A stretch of 64,000 nt of DNA, taken from the NCBI RefSeq assembly GCF_028009165.1, contig NC_079244.1:2046001-2110000 (forward strand), read 5' to 3'. The notes under the pieces were generated by a model. That model was not told the DNA's origin. It worked only from the letters and a program-made list of their open reading frames with translations, and made no database searches. The stretch is from Akanthomyces muscarius. Lineage: Eukaryota > Ascomycota > Sordariomycetes > Hypocreales > Cordycipitaceae. The translations under genes were made by a program, and so were the position numbers. This document shows, piece after piece, positions 23,520 to 34,514 of the stretch. Position 1 is the first letter of the stretch; each line of letters starts with the position of its first letter.

Positions 23520-24900
23520 CGGGGTCCTGCGGCTGAAGAATATAGCCAACAGAGCAGAGAAGGCAGTCTGTCGGAGTGTGTCTCGTACTGTACCACTACC
23601 CATATGTACAATAGTAACGTTGCGGAAAAGCATGGCGCGGAATACCAGAATAGAATCTGATTGACATCCCATTTTCCCTCGTTCTATATGCGTAAACTGT
23701 CTTTACCTTAGTAGGCACGGCTAGGCACCAAGGAAGTCGAGCACTCGGCCGGAGAAGTATCATTGCCGATCCTTCTTCCCCTCTTTCGCTGTCTGGGGAA
23801 TCACGTCAACGAACGGCACTACTGCAAACAAGAAGTCAAATTTTAAGCAAAAGCCCGAGCTCGAATGCTGCACTCCATTCGTGGCGTTATTAGAGTTGTC
23901 GACGGCGAGGGGAAATGCGGTGCTGCTGAGCGCATTGTGTGCATAAGAGACCAGCGGGCTGGGAGGTGAAACTCGAGCAAGGGGGATCAGTCAGATGCTG
24001 AGGCGATCATTGCCGTGCTTGGGCGGGCTCAAGGGAAGTAACTACTTAGTACTGGTAAGTGCCAGCTGAGACTGGTCAGAGGCGGCAGGGCGCACAAAGA
24101 CGCATGTCTAAGATGGCTGCTCAGATCTGTCCTCTATTTTTTCTCCCATTGATTTTTCAACTTGAGATTGGGACGTGGAAACCAAACCGGCGAATCGATT
24201 TCCACATGATAATGACGAGCTGGCAGAAAGGCTGTGGAACAAACGGCAATAACAGGGCCTTTAATAATAGCAGATGCTGACAGCGCCGGAACGATGGACA
24301 ATGCCACCTGTCGATGCGCGCTGCAGCCGCTAAAAAAATAGGCTCGCCCTTCCCCCCGCAGGCAACGGCCACGGTGGGCGCAGCATGTGCCGGCCCGCCT
24401 GCGCCGTTTGCTCCAGGCACAAACGACAGGGAAGCCAAGGCACTAACGTTAACTCACTCTCCTCTCCCTCCCTCCCTCCCATCATCCCAAAATAAAGAAA
24501 GCCACACAAGGTCGGCTTCGTCAGCTCCCCAGCTCCCACCATCCTGCCTCTTCATTTTCTTCCTATTCACTTTGCAGCGCCGACACGTTCGCTTTTATCG
24601 CTTCAATTCGTGCATAGTTTACCTCGGATCTTACCTCTGGTCATTCGCTTTCATTTCCCGTCCTCTGGCTTATTTCTAGCCCTTCAGTCTGTCACGGATG
24701 CCATTCTCTTGATTGGTCGTTTCACCTCTAGCCTGCGCTGGGTTTGACCAGCTGCTACGCAACAGCGCCCACGGCAGCTCATCTTGCTTGCCGCCTGCAT
24801 CGGCGACGCGTCCTTTATTTATTTCTTCCCGAACAGCACAATCCACAGCCTCTCATTCGACACCTTTTCTTTCTTTAAAGCTACGCAAGCTTTGCCTGCC
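23520..24900. promoter_or_regulatory. Intergenic region upstream of the carboxypeptidase
   Basis: About 1.4 kb with no gene. The last 450 bp become strongly pyrimidine-rich on the + strand (CTCC and TTTC runs from about 24450 to 24900), consistent with the promoter and leader of the carboxypeptidase gene. Confidence 0.45.
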
Positions 24901-26901
24901 ATGGTGGCGCTTCTCTCCGGCCTGCTGCTTCTCGCCGCCGCCGCCAGCGCCCAGTTCGTCCACCAGGAATATCACAGTCGCAACTTTACTATTGTCAAGT
25001 CGCCCGCCAATCGCAACGTCACCGTCGCGTACAAGGAACCCAATGGCGCCTGCAAGACGGCGTTCTCATCACAGAAGCAGTATACCGGCTGGGTTACTGT
25101 GCCCGGCGACTATCCCACCAACCTTTTCTTTTGGTTTGTCGAGGCACGTGAGAAGACGGACAAGCTCACCATCTGGCTCAATGGAGGCCCGGGCTCCAGC
25201 TCCATGTACGGTTTCTTCACAGGCAATGGCCCCTGTGCCGTCGTCGAAAAGGGCCTTAATACATACGACACAGTTGCCAGAGACTGGGGTTGGGACCGCG
25301 GCTCCAATATGATCTTCATTGACCAGCCCAACCAAGTTGGCTTTTCATACGATGTTCCTTTGAACGGCACCATGCTCTTTCCTAACGGCAGCGTCGTCCT
25401 TCCGCCATTAGCTGATGAAAGTACAAAGAACCCATGGTCCATCACCAACGGCACCTTTACCTCCGGCAATTCAAATTCCACAGCCAACACCACCGAAAAG
25501 GCCGCTTTTGCTGTATGGCACCTGCTTCAGGGCTTCCTCGGCACATTTCCCCAATATCTGCCACCGCGACCCCAGCCTGTGTCTATTAACCTGTTTGCGG
25601 AAAGCTATGGTGGTCGCTACGGCCCCATATTTGCCGATATCTGGGAGCAACAGAACCAGATTCTCCAACTCACACCCGCAAGCACGAATTCGACACGGCA
25701 GGTCCATATGACCTCGCTTGGCATTGTCAATGGTTGCGTTGACCAAGAGATCCAGCAGGCTTTGTCTCCCAAGTTCGCCACCGCCAATACATATGGCTTC
25801 AAGGCTTACAGCGATGAGGAGGCCAAGTTTTACACTGACAAGTTCAGCGCCAGTGGCGGATGCGCCGAGAGACTGAGACGGTGCGCCAGCCTTGCTGGGT
25901 CTTTTGACAGCAATGGCACTGGTACCGCTGACGGCGTCAATCAGTCTTGCCAAAGAGCTAATGCTGTATGCAATGATGTCGACAGCCCTTATTACGCCGC
26001 CGGAAGAAGTGTCTACGACCTCTCTGCGCCCATCACAGATCCTTTTCCGTCGTATGGATTCGTCGACTACCTTAACCAAGGCTCTGTTCTCTCCGCCATT
26101 GGCTCGCCAGTCAACTATACCATGAACAGTAATGCAGTCTACTTTGCTTTTGATGCGACTGGAGACCTTTCGAGAGGTCAGACTATACCCCGCATAGCAA
26201 AGCTGCTTAACAGCGGAGTCCGCATCGGCTTCATCTACGGTGATCGAGACTATATATGCCATTGGTTCGGCGGTGAGGCCATCTCGCTCGAAGTCGCCAA
26301 ACAAGCTGGTGGCCAATACGTCACTCAGTTTCCCGCAGCAGGGTATTCGCCCATTATTGTCAACAGCTCATACATTGGCGGCGAAGTTCGTCAATTTGGC
26401 AACTTGTCATTCAGTCGCGTCTTCCAATCTGGACATTCGGTGGCCTCGTACCAGCCTGAGACGGCATTTCAAATTTTCAATCGCGTCATGACTGGCACCT
26501 CGGTCTCAACTGGCCAGGCCGTCGACGTCAACACGTATAGTACCTCTGGCCCAGGCAACTCGACCACCACGGGCAAGCTACCCCGGATGCCGGATACTGT
26601 CTGCTTCATACGCGCTTTCCAAGATACATGTGACAAGGATGCGCAACAGCTAGCTGCCAGCGGTAATGGCGTCGTCATTAATGGCATCCTCTACAGCTCA
26701 TCGGCGGACTGGCCGCTCATGACCAAGACTACAACCCCGACCAAGACTGCCACCACCAAGACGTCAAGCGCAACGCTGACTGGGGCGTACACAGCTACAG
26801 AGACGCCCAAAAATGCGGCTGGCAAAGCAAATCCCCCACTAGCCTTTCATATTACCGTCATACTGGGCGCTGCTCTGTTGCCAGTCATGGATTGGATATA
26901 A
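24901..26901 (+). CDS. Secreted serine carboxypeptidase (peptidase S10), probable GPI anchor
   Basis: A single exon of 666 aa from the ATG at 24901. The frame stays open further upstream, but only this ATG begins a signal peptide (MVALLSGLLLLAAAASAQF). The S10 family is clear: LNGGPGSSS (oxyanion region), IDQPNQVGFSY, AESYGGRYGP with nucleophile Ser235, YGDRDYICHW (Asp448/Asp450, one of which is catalytic) and SGHSVASYQPE with His512. It should remove C-terminal residues from peptides outside the cell or at the wall. Many NxS/T sites suggest glycosylation. The last 60 residues are a Thr/Ser/Lys linker and then a hydrophobic tail (FHITVILGAALLPVMDWI), the usual GPI-anchor signal. It is convergent with the transporter, 289 bp away. 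Confidence 0.93.
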   Translation: MVALLSGLLLLAAAASAQFVHQEYHSRNFTIVKSPANRNVTVAYKEPNGACKTAFSSQKQYTGWVTVPGDYPTNLFFWFVEAREKTDKLTIWLNGGPGSSSMYGFFTGNGPCAVVEKGLNTYDTVARDWGWDRGSNMIFIDQPNQVGFSYDVPLNGTMLFPNGSVVLPPLADESTKNPWSITNGTFTSGNSNSTANTTEKAAFAVWHLLQGFLGTFPQYLPPRPQPVSINLFAESYGGRYGPIFADIWEQQNQILQLTPASTNSTRQVHMTSLGIVNGCVDQEIQQALSPKFATANTYGFKAYSDEEAKFYTDKFSASGGCAERLRRCASLAGSFDSNGTGTADGVNQSCQRANAVCNDVDSPYYAAGRSVYDLSAPITDPFPSYGFVDYLNQGSVLSAIGSPVNYTMNSNAVYFAFDATGDLSRGQTIPRIAKLLNSGVRIGFIYGDRDYICHWFGGEAISLEVAKQAGGQYVTQFPAAGYSPIIVNSSYIGGEVRQFGNLSFSRVFQSGHSVASYQPETAFQIFNRVMTGTSVSTGQAVDVNTYSTSGPGNSTTTGKLPRMPDTVCFIRAFQDTCDKDAQQLAASGNGVVINGILYSSSADWPLMTKTTTPTKTATTKTSSATLTGAYTATETPKNAAGKANPPLAFHITVILGAALLPVMDWI

Positions 26902-27190
26902 AAGTATGGTTTGCATATATTTTGAACCTTTTTTCTGCGACAGGCGACCTGATTTTAGACCATGTTGAAAGAAGCCAGACTTTCTGTACGAAATTTGTAT
27001 ATACATGTACACATTCAAGTCTGACGCATTGTCCGGTACACAAGACGGCTGATATAAAGCATAGAGGCATGTTCTCATAGAGCGATGACGAATACAACTC
27101 ATTTCAATCCATTCATCCAGTCCTCCATTTGACATTCACCATTCATTAAGTGCGGAGATCCGTACCTGTTCCCTTGCATACACTGACATT

Positions 27191-28791
27191 TTAGGCCATG
27201 GACTGGTTGTACCGCGGTGCCTCCTCCTGCATCGGCTCGCCCTCCATCACCAGGTCATCCTCAGCCTCGTCCTCGATGCCCGTCTTCTTGTACACGACCA
27301 TGGCGCCAAACAAGTCACCTGAGACGTTGAGCGCGGTGCGGAAGCGGTCGAGTAGCCAGTCAATGGCAAAGACGACGCCCATCATGCCCGTGACGGGCAC
27401 GCCGACGAGCCCGGCAATCATGATGGAGAGCGCGAGCGACGACGACGGGATGGGCGTGGTGCCAATGGACGAGAGCGTCGCGGCGGCGGTGATGATGACG
27501 TAGTCGATGGCGCTCAGCGTCATGCCCTGCGTGCGCGCGAGGAAGACGACGACAATGGGAAAGTAAATGGCGGTTCTGGCGCGCGTGTGTCAGTATACTA
27601 CAGATCTGAAAGCTGCTGCGTTTGATGGGCTGGGGGGGTTGGAACATACCCGTCCATGTTGATGAGGCAGCCAAGAGGCACGCTAAAGGAGCGCACCGTC
27701 TTGGAGATGCCGCGGTCGCGCGCGCAGTCGAGCGAGATGGACAGCGTGGCGGCCGACGACGCCGAGCCCCAGGCGGTGATCCACGCACGCGAGTTCTTGA
27801 GCCAGTACACGTACGGGTTCATGCGCGTGAGGGCGAAGAAGATGAGGGGCACGGCGACGAAGAGGTGGATAGCCATGCTGGAGAGGGTGCTGGCGATGAG
27901 GACGCCGAGGTTGCGGCCCATCGTGGCCGGGTCGAGCTTGAGGATGTTGGACAGGATGAGGGAGAAGACGCCAAAGGCGGAGCACTGGATAATGAAGGTG
28001 ACGACAATGGTGACCATGCGCTCGACCTCGCGGGCGGCGCGCAGGATCGATGAGGACTCGTCCTCGATGAGGTACCCGACGACGATGGAGACGACGAGCA
28101 CGGAGAGCAGCTGGTTGTTGGCGACGGCGTAGGCAATGTTGTCGGGGATGAAGGACTGGAACATTTGCTGGACGACGCCCTCGAGCGGCGGCGTGGTCTC
28201 CTGCGAGGCGGCGTAGGTGCTGTCCGGGTCGTAGACGCGCGCGTCGGCGGGCGCCTCGGTGAACATAGGGCTCCACACGAGCGCTGTCATGAGGCACGAG
28301 ACGGCAATGGCGAGGAGCGTCGTCGCGAGGTAGTAGCCGATGGTCCAGGAGGCCAGCGCGCGACCGCCGCGGGAGATGACGCGGAGCTTGTACACGGCGA
28401 GGATCATGGCCGAGACGATGAGCGGAATCACTGCAAACGTGGCGTGTCAGCCGGGAGGGGTTTCGAGAGTCAATTTCATGGCAGTTCCATCGTTTGTTTT
28501 CTTCATTCATGGATGCTTCTTACCAATGGCCTTTAGAGAACGCAGCCACAAGTCGCCGGGAATGTTGAGGTACACGGGGGCTTCTTTGGGAATCTCGTCG
28601 ACGAGCATCGACACGGGCAGGCCGATGGCGAGGGCCAGCAGCGCGGCCAGGATGATTTGCGGCGCGGAGCCCCAGACGAGAAAGGTGTGCCACCATGGCT
28701 TCTTGGTCTCTTCCACGGAGGTGGCATTCTGAGTCTCTGAGGAGACGACGGGCTCAACGCCATTGAAGTCGGCAGCCGTCTTTTCGGCCAT
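27191..28791 (-). CDS. Dicarboxylate/amino acid:cation symporter (DAACS, SLC1-like)
   Basis: Exons are 28791-28524, 28430-27650 and 27575-27191 on the minus strand, about 477 aa. Family marks: a first hydrophobic helix after a soluble 35-residue N-terminus, PGDLWLRSLKAIVIPLIVSAMI (the start of the re-entrant core), a Ser-rich turn (AWGSASSAATL), and NMDGTAIYFPI, where intron 2 splits the Gly codon, followed by SSIGTTPIPSSS. This is the glutamate/aspartate/dicarboxylate transporter fold; it imports substrate with Na+ or H+ at the plasma membrane. The 47-residue cytoplasmic tail is acidic. The substrate cannot be decided by eye. Confidence 0.92.
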
Positions 28792-31244
28792 GGCTTATGT
28801 CTACTGGCGAGACTCTTTTTTGCTTCTACTGGTGGGGGTGACGGGCTGCCAAGTAAGAGCAAGAGAGAAAAAACAGTTCGAGGGGCATTTCTTTCAGAAA
28901 CTGGGGGAAACAAGGGCTTATGAACCCCAAGAAACGGCCAAGACTTGACGAAGAGCCTGGGCCCCCGTGGGGTCACGGAGGAGACCTAACCCGTCTGATG
29001 GTTATCATTGTCTAATCTGTGGAGTTGAGACAAACTCCCCATCTTCAATAGGTATGGATGAGGCAGCATGGGACCGGCATTTTCTTTGCCCAGAGTTCCT
29101 CGCGCATGCCAAGGCGCCGCCGCCGAGCGCGGGCGGATACCAACATGGTCGCAAATCTCGCACAGCCTGGCTCTGCGCGTACGGCTAGCTGTTAGGCTTG
29201 TCTATCTCTATAGAACGAAACAATCTCTGCGCTGGTTTGGGGGTTTGCTCAAGCCAACTTGGCCTCAGTGCTTGGATACGGGCTCCGGAGAGCAGGTGTT
29301 TATGGTGCTGAGAGGCAATGCTGGCTACCCTTTGTCACACTTGGCAAGTGGCTTGCCAATGGAGACGAAACCTCTTGGGAGATGCGCTATAAGCCCTCAG
29401 CTACATGGCAACAATTTTGAGTGTACTTGACCTGCATTGGCCGTCTTGTGGTTTTCATTTCGGCTGCCTTCATGTTGAATGCGCTGTCCGGGGTCGCATG
29501 GTGAGAGAGGCAACCCAGTCGCGGCTGCGTGGCACCTTGGTCCACCAAAACACTGTAGATGATCTCCCAGCTCAACATCAACGGCATTCAACTGGCAGCC
29601 CTACGAAGAAGAAAATTCTTGCTGGGGAGGCCGTGAAGGCAGGGGGTGCGGCTGTTGCGACTGTGTCCCCTGCCTACCTATCAACAGCGGAAAGGCTCGG
29701 ACCTTGTTCGTTTTACTGATAGTATGAGGAGAGCCGTCTCTAGGCGAGCTGGGGCAAACACCAGTCTGCCAGCGCTACTATCTGGGCAGAGGAGCGCCAC
29801 AACTTGGCAATTCTTTTGCAGGTTGCGTCGCCCAGCCAAGGATACTGGCTCGGGATGATGCTGGGCGGTCGTGTGCTGTGGGTCGCGAATCCCCTGCTGT
29901 CATGGGCAAATTGCTTATTGGATATGCTCCAATGCGCTAAAGCCAAATTAGAAGAAGAGGTGGAAGCATTTGGCATCTTGGCCGAATAAAGTTTATCTGG
30001 ACGGCGAAGGCGCTAGCAGAGCGTTAGGCAGGGGTTGGCGGCGGGCTGCTGCCGTCTTGCGGGAAACCTGGCTGAAGGCTGAAATGCACTGCGAGTTTAT
30101 TTATTAAAGACGTCGCTATTCGGCATCGTTTGATAACCTTGTTGGAGAGAGCTTGTGGTAGTTTTAGTGTTTCTTACTCTTGTAGAAATAGTATCGCGAC
30201 GCTGGGGTCGCATCGGCCCGAGTCAGTCGGCCGCAAACGTCGTTGCGAGTAGGCGAGGGGTTGCATAACTCTCCTGCAAAACTTTCCGCTGCATATGATG
30301 TTACAATCTCACGTTGGCTCCACGTCAGTACCGGAGCCGCGGTATAGTATCATTGATAACGAACTGGTAGCTCGTCAGGCCTACTGTACGTGGTCACGCG
30401 GCCAAGGATTGCAGACAATAGTGGACAGGCACGTGATCTGGGGGAATTTCTGCCTGAGTAGAAATTGCGTTTGCATGCCGCCGCCAGAATGTGCGAGAAA
30501 CGCGTGTTATTCGCTCTCTGTCTTCCTTGTGGCTGCATCAATTAATTTGCATGCAGACACGGCCAATCCTACGCACAAATCTCGCACAGGGATCTACAGC
30601 TCCACCCGCCGTTCGTCTGGTAGCATTCAAGCATTCGAAGAACATGGCTCGCTATTTCGGGCGTTTTAGCGCAAAAATGTCGCACAGGCATAGGCCAGAT
30701 CGGACAGCACCTCGCCACCAGATCTCCAGATGCTTGTACCACTAGCAACAATGCCGTGCAGCAGCCCATCAGCACGCACGGTAAAAGGTGCTTTCAAAAA
30801 GTATTTGGCAGCATTCAGATTATAAATCGTACAAAATGACATTAGCTTCGCGATGCATACTTCCGATAGCCACCGCTCGCCTGCAGAGAGGCTTGCCTGC
30901 ACGCCAGGTACTTGCGATATTTGTGCGGATTTTAGCGTCGTTTGCCATCGACCGCCATATTACCGCACCACCACCGCCTTAACAAGTCATCGAACAATTA
31001 ATATAAAACTCTGACATGGCAGCTACGTCTCATGGACTCTGGTATCATTCATCGATTTCTTGTGTCTCATCCAAGCGCCAGCACCTGCCAATTCTTCCAT
31101 TCCAACCCCACAGTCTCGAGTCCCGCCTCTCTGTTTTCACGTTGCATTCCAAACCACCGCAGCATCGCTATCGTACGATCCTACCTAGGGCCACTGTGCC
31201 TCCAGCAAACATCTCACCCGTAGCAAACGTGGTGTTCGTCAAAC
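28792..31244. other. Intergenic region without recognised gene
   Basis: About 2.45 kb. Open frames are short and show no domain. The right-hand 350 bp is probably the leader and promoter of the copper ATPase gene: it is pyrimidine-rich, with several upstream ATGs such as 31016 that could be upstream open frames. The centre (29.0-30.8 kb) has mixed composition and nothing I can name. Confidence 0.45.
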
Positions 31245-34200
31245 ATGGCGCCGTCTCAAACCGCCCTGACGTCTTACCTCTTGGGCAATCTGCATTGCCC
31301 ATCATGCGTCGCTGCCATTCGCAGCCTGCTAGCCGAAGCTTATGGCGACCAGATAAAATGGGTGTCACCGAACCTAGTCACCTCTGTCGTTACCGTCGAG
31401 CATCAATCTACTATACCTGGCATTGTCCAAAGCATGGCCAAGACTCTGGAAGACGTTGGCTTTGATGTGTGCGCTGTCGATTCCTCTTGCGACAGCGCAG
31501 ACGACAGTGTCACTGTCGTCGATCACGGCGAGGGCAACCTCATCGCCCCTCAAGAAGGAAGCGCATTTGACGTCTTCTCTTGGCTCTGGAAACCCAAAGC
31601 CTCTGCCTCCATAGACGCTGCCCGCGCCGCCCACCTCAAAAACTGCGAGTCCTGCCGAAACGGCGAGGATCACGATGCGCCCACGCGGGAACACTCACCC
31701 GCTCCGTCGCCCACTATACCTGCTGCTCTCGATGGCATCGTCACCTCGGATGTCGCATCTACAGGCCCCTGGCGAGCTACTCTTTCCGTCGGCGGAATGA
31801 CTTGCGCCGTCTGCACCAACACCATTACCAGGGAGATGGAGAAGCTGCCGTGGGTTTCCAAAACCACCGTCAATCTCGTGGCAAACAGTGCCGTAGTCGA
31901 TTTTATAGAACCTCATCGCGCTCAAGACATTGTTGAAGGCATCTCCGATTTGGGCTACGACGCCACTCTGGACAAGGTCCAGGATCTAGGCCAGGCCAGC
32001 AAGAACACCGACGCCCGCGAAGTTGAAATCAAGATTGACGGCATATTCTGCCCGCGGTGCCCTGACAGAGTCTACGCGACAATGAAAAACTTTGGCACTA
32101 AAAACGTGGAGGTTCTTAAGAAGCCTACCATCAATCGGCCATACCTCAAAGTGCGATATACCCCAGCATCTCCTACATTCACCGTCCGCCATATCCTCAA
32201 AGCCATCGAGGCCACAGATCCATCCCTGCAAGCCTCCATTTATCACCCTCCTACTCTTGAAGAGAGGTCTAGGGCCATTCGCGCAAAGCATCAGCGTGCT
32301 TTGCTCTGGCGCATGATCCTGGCTCTGATTCTTGCCGTGCCGAGCCTTGTCTTTGGCATTGTCTACATGAGCCTTGTTTCCGACTCGGATCCTACCAAAC
32401 ACTTTTTAATGAAACCATGGGTTTCTGGTCTCAATCGCATGGAGATCATTCTTTTTGCGCTTTCCACCCCCGTCTACTTTTTCGGTGCCGACATCTTCCA
32501 CACTCGGGCTATAAAGGAGATCTGGACAATGTGGAAGAGCGGCAGCCGCACACCTATTGGTCAACGCTTTTACAAATTTGGCAGCATGAACCTGCTCATC
32601 TCTCTGGGGACAACTATTGCCTATTTCTCATCCATTGCGCAAATGATTGCAGCAGCCATCAATCATGATACCGATGTCCCAGCGGATCGTTTCTACTTTG
32701 ACTCTGTCGTCTTCCTGACATTATTTCTGCTTGCTGGCCGATTGATTGAGGCTTATAGCAAGTCAAAGACTGGAAGCGCAGTCGAAGCCTTGGCAAAGCT
32801 GCGTCCTACCACTGCACTTCTCGTCGAGGGCACAGGAGGTGACGTCACGACGACAACGATTCCTCTGGATCAGCTGGAGCACGGCGACATCATCAGAGTT
32901 CCCCATGGCGCTTCACCGGCCGCTGATGGCATTATTCTCTCTGGTGAAAGCAATTTTGATGAGTCTAGTCTTACTGGTGAATCACGGCCTATCAAGAAGA
33001 ACGTGGGTGACGAAGTCTTTGCTGGCACTGTCAACAAGGGGTCCGCAGTTACAATCCGTGCAACAGGCACATCTGGCAAATCTATGCTAGACCAGATTGT
33101 CGAAGTTGTTCGCGAAGGCCAGACGAAGCGAGCACCCGTGGAACAAATCGCCGATCTCATGACGTCTTACTTTGTGCCCGTGGTGACACTCATTGCGATA
33201 GTCACCTGGATTATCTGGATGGTATTGGTGGAGACGGGCAAGGTCTCCGGCGAGGAGACGAACACCTCCAGCGGACGCATAGCGTTTGCGTTCCAGTTTG
33301 CCATTGCAGTCTTTGTCGTCGCCTGTCCTTGCGGTCTCGGACTTGCTGCTCCTACTGCCATCTTTGTCGGCGGAGGCATCGCTGCCAACCATGGCATCCT
33401 CGTCAAAGGAGGTGGCGAAGCGTTTGAAAAGGCGAGCAGAATTGACTGCGTGGTCTTTGACAAGACTGGCACACTTACCGTTGGTGGTGAGCCTCAAATT
33501 ACCGACTCATCGATGCTGCCCGAAGGGTCTATAGATGTCCCGGAAACCACTATTCTCTCTGGCCTGAAGGCTATCGAGCAGAGCAGCACTCATCCCATTG
33601 CCAAGGCAATTGTGGCATTTTGCGGCGCTGGGCGATCATCGGCTGAACTTGATGACATTGAGGAAGTCCCCGGAAAGGGAATGAAGGCTACCTTTAAATC
33701 TTCTGAGCTCAAAATCGCCGTCGGTAACGAAGCCCTCCTGAAAGACCTCGACGTTGTCATGTCCGACAGAGTCCTCTCGACGCTCAACACTTGGAAGACG
33801 GAAGCCAAGTCTGTCGCTCTCGTCGCCATACGGAAAGCCTCTACCTGGCGCCTCGGTGCCATCCTGGCCATTTCCGATCCCATCCGCAACGAGACTGTGC
33901 CAGTCGTCAGGGCCCTGCAGCAGCGCGGCACCCAAGTCTGGATGCTCTCAGGCGACAACCTGACGACCGCCAAGGCCGTCGCCCACCTCGTCGGCATCCC
34001 GGCCGACCACGTCCTCGCCGAGGTGCTGCCCTCGGAAAAGGCCGATAAGGTGCGGTATCTGCAGGCCTCGGCGGGCAGCCGCTCGTCGTCGTCGAGCGGC
34101 CGCGCCATGGTGGCCATGGTGGGCGACGGCATCAACGACTCGCCGGCGCTGACGACAGCCGACATTGGCATCGCGATTGGCTCGGGCAGCGACGTGGCCA

Positions 34201-34514
34201 TTTCCAGCGCCGACTTTGTGCTCGCGAGCTCGCAGCTCACGGCCGTGCTCACGCTGCTGGACCTCAGCAAGGTCGTCTTTCGCCGCATCAAGATGAACTT
34301 TGGCTGGGCGCTCGTGTACAACATGGTGGCGCTGCCGATTGCCGCGGGCTGCCTGTACGCGATCCAGACGAGCTCCGGCACCCACGTCAAGCTGGACCCT
34401 GTGTGGGCGAGCTTGGCCATGGCGCTGTCGAGCCTGTCGGTCGTGCTGAGCAGTCTGAGCCTGCGCAGCGGCATTCCGTTTTTGGGGTTCCGAGCGAAGA
34501 AGATGGTTGTATAA
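31245..34514 (+). CDS. Copper-transporting P1B-type ATPase
   Basis: One exon of 1089 aa. Three N-terminal heavy-metal sites are seen: HCPSC (Cys18/Cys21), GMTCAVC (Cys187/Cys190) and FCPRC (Cys269/Cys272). The core has a TGES-type actuator loop (SSLTGES), the transmembrane CPC motif (Cys694-Pro-Cys696) that marks Cu(I) pumps, the phosphorylation site DKTGTLT (Asp739), the HP dipeptide in SSTHPIAKAI and the hinge MVGDGINDSPAL. Roles in the family are copper loading of secretory enzymes at the Golgi (Ccc2 type) or copper export and detoxification. The variable, extended N-terminus with widely spaced metal sites is closer to filamentous-fungal export pumps than to Ccc2, but this is only a suggestion. 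The C-terminal tail is short and lacks a visible sorting motif. Confidence 0.95.
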   Translation: MAPSQTALTSYLLGNLHCPSCVAAIRSLLAEAYGDQIKWVSPNLVTSVVTVEHQSTIPGIVQSMAKTLEDVGFDVCAVDSSCDSADDSVTVVDHGEGNLIAPQEGSAFDVFSWLWKPKASASIDAARAAHLKNCESCRNGEDHDAPTREHSPAPSPTIPAALDGIVTSDVASTGPWRATLSVGGMTCAVCTNTITREMEKLPWVSKTTVNLVANSAVVDFIEPHRAQDIVEGISDLGYDATLDKVQDLGQASKNTDAREVEIKIDGIFCPRCPDRVYATMKNFGTKNVEVLKKPTINRPYLKVRYTPASPTFTVRHILKAIEATDPSLQASIYHPPTLEERSRAIRAKHQRALLWRMILALILAVPSLVFGIVYMSLVSDSDPTKHFLMKPWVSGLNRMEIILFALSTPVYFFGADIFHTRAIKEIWTMWKSGSRTPIGQRFYKFGSMNLLISLGTTIAYFSSIAQMIAAAINHDTDVPADRFYFDSVVFLTLFLLAGRLIEAYSKSKTGSAVEALAKLRPTTALLVEGTGGDVTTTTIPLDQLEHGDIIRVPHGASPAADGIILSGESNFDESSLTGESRPIKKNVGDEVFAGTVNKGSAVTIRATGTSGKSMLDQIVEVVREGQTKRAPVEQIADLMTSYFVPVVTLIAIVTWIIWMVLVETGKVSGEETNTSSGRIAFAFQFAIAVFVVACPCGLGLAAPTAIFVGGGIAANHGILVKGGGEAFEKASRIDCVVFDKTGTLTVGGEPQITDSSMLPEGSIDVPETTILSGLKAIEQSSTHPIAKAIVAFCGAGRSSAELDDIEEVPGKGMKATFKSSELKIAVGNEALLKDLDVVMSDRVLSTLNTWKTEAKSVALVAIRKASTWRLGAILAISDPIRNETVPVVRALQQRGTQVWMLSGDNLTTAKAVAHLVGIPADHVLAEVLPSEKADKVRYLQASAGSRSSSSSGRAMVAMVGDGINDSPALTTADIGIAIGSGSDVAISSADFVLASSQLTAVLTLLDLSKVVFRRIKMNFGWALVYNMVALPIAAGCLYAIQTSSGTHVKLDPVWASLAMALSSLSVVLSSLSLRSGIPFLGFRAKKMVV

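Noticed and set aside
24784..24900. Possible N-terminal extension of the carboxypeptidase
   Set aside because: The frame is open but has no ATG before 24901, and only the 24901 start gives a signal peptide.
27683..28510. Long Arg/His/Pro-rich frame on the minus strand over the transporter
   Set aside because: It is a shifted-frame shadow of the symporter exons in GC-rich DNA and has no domain.
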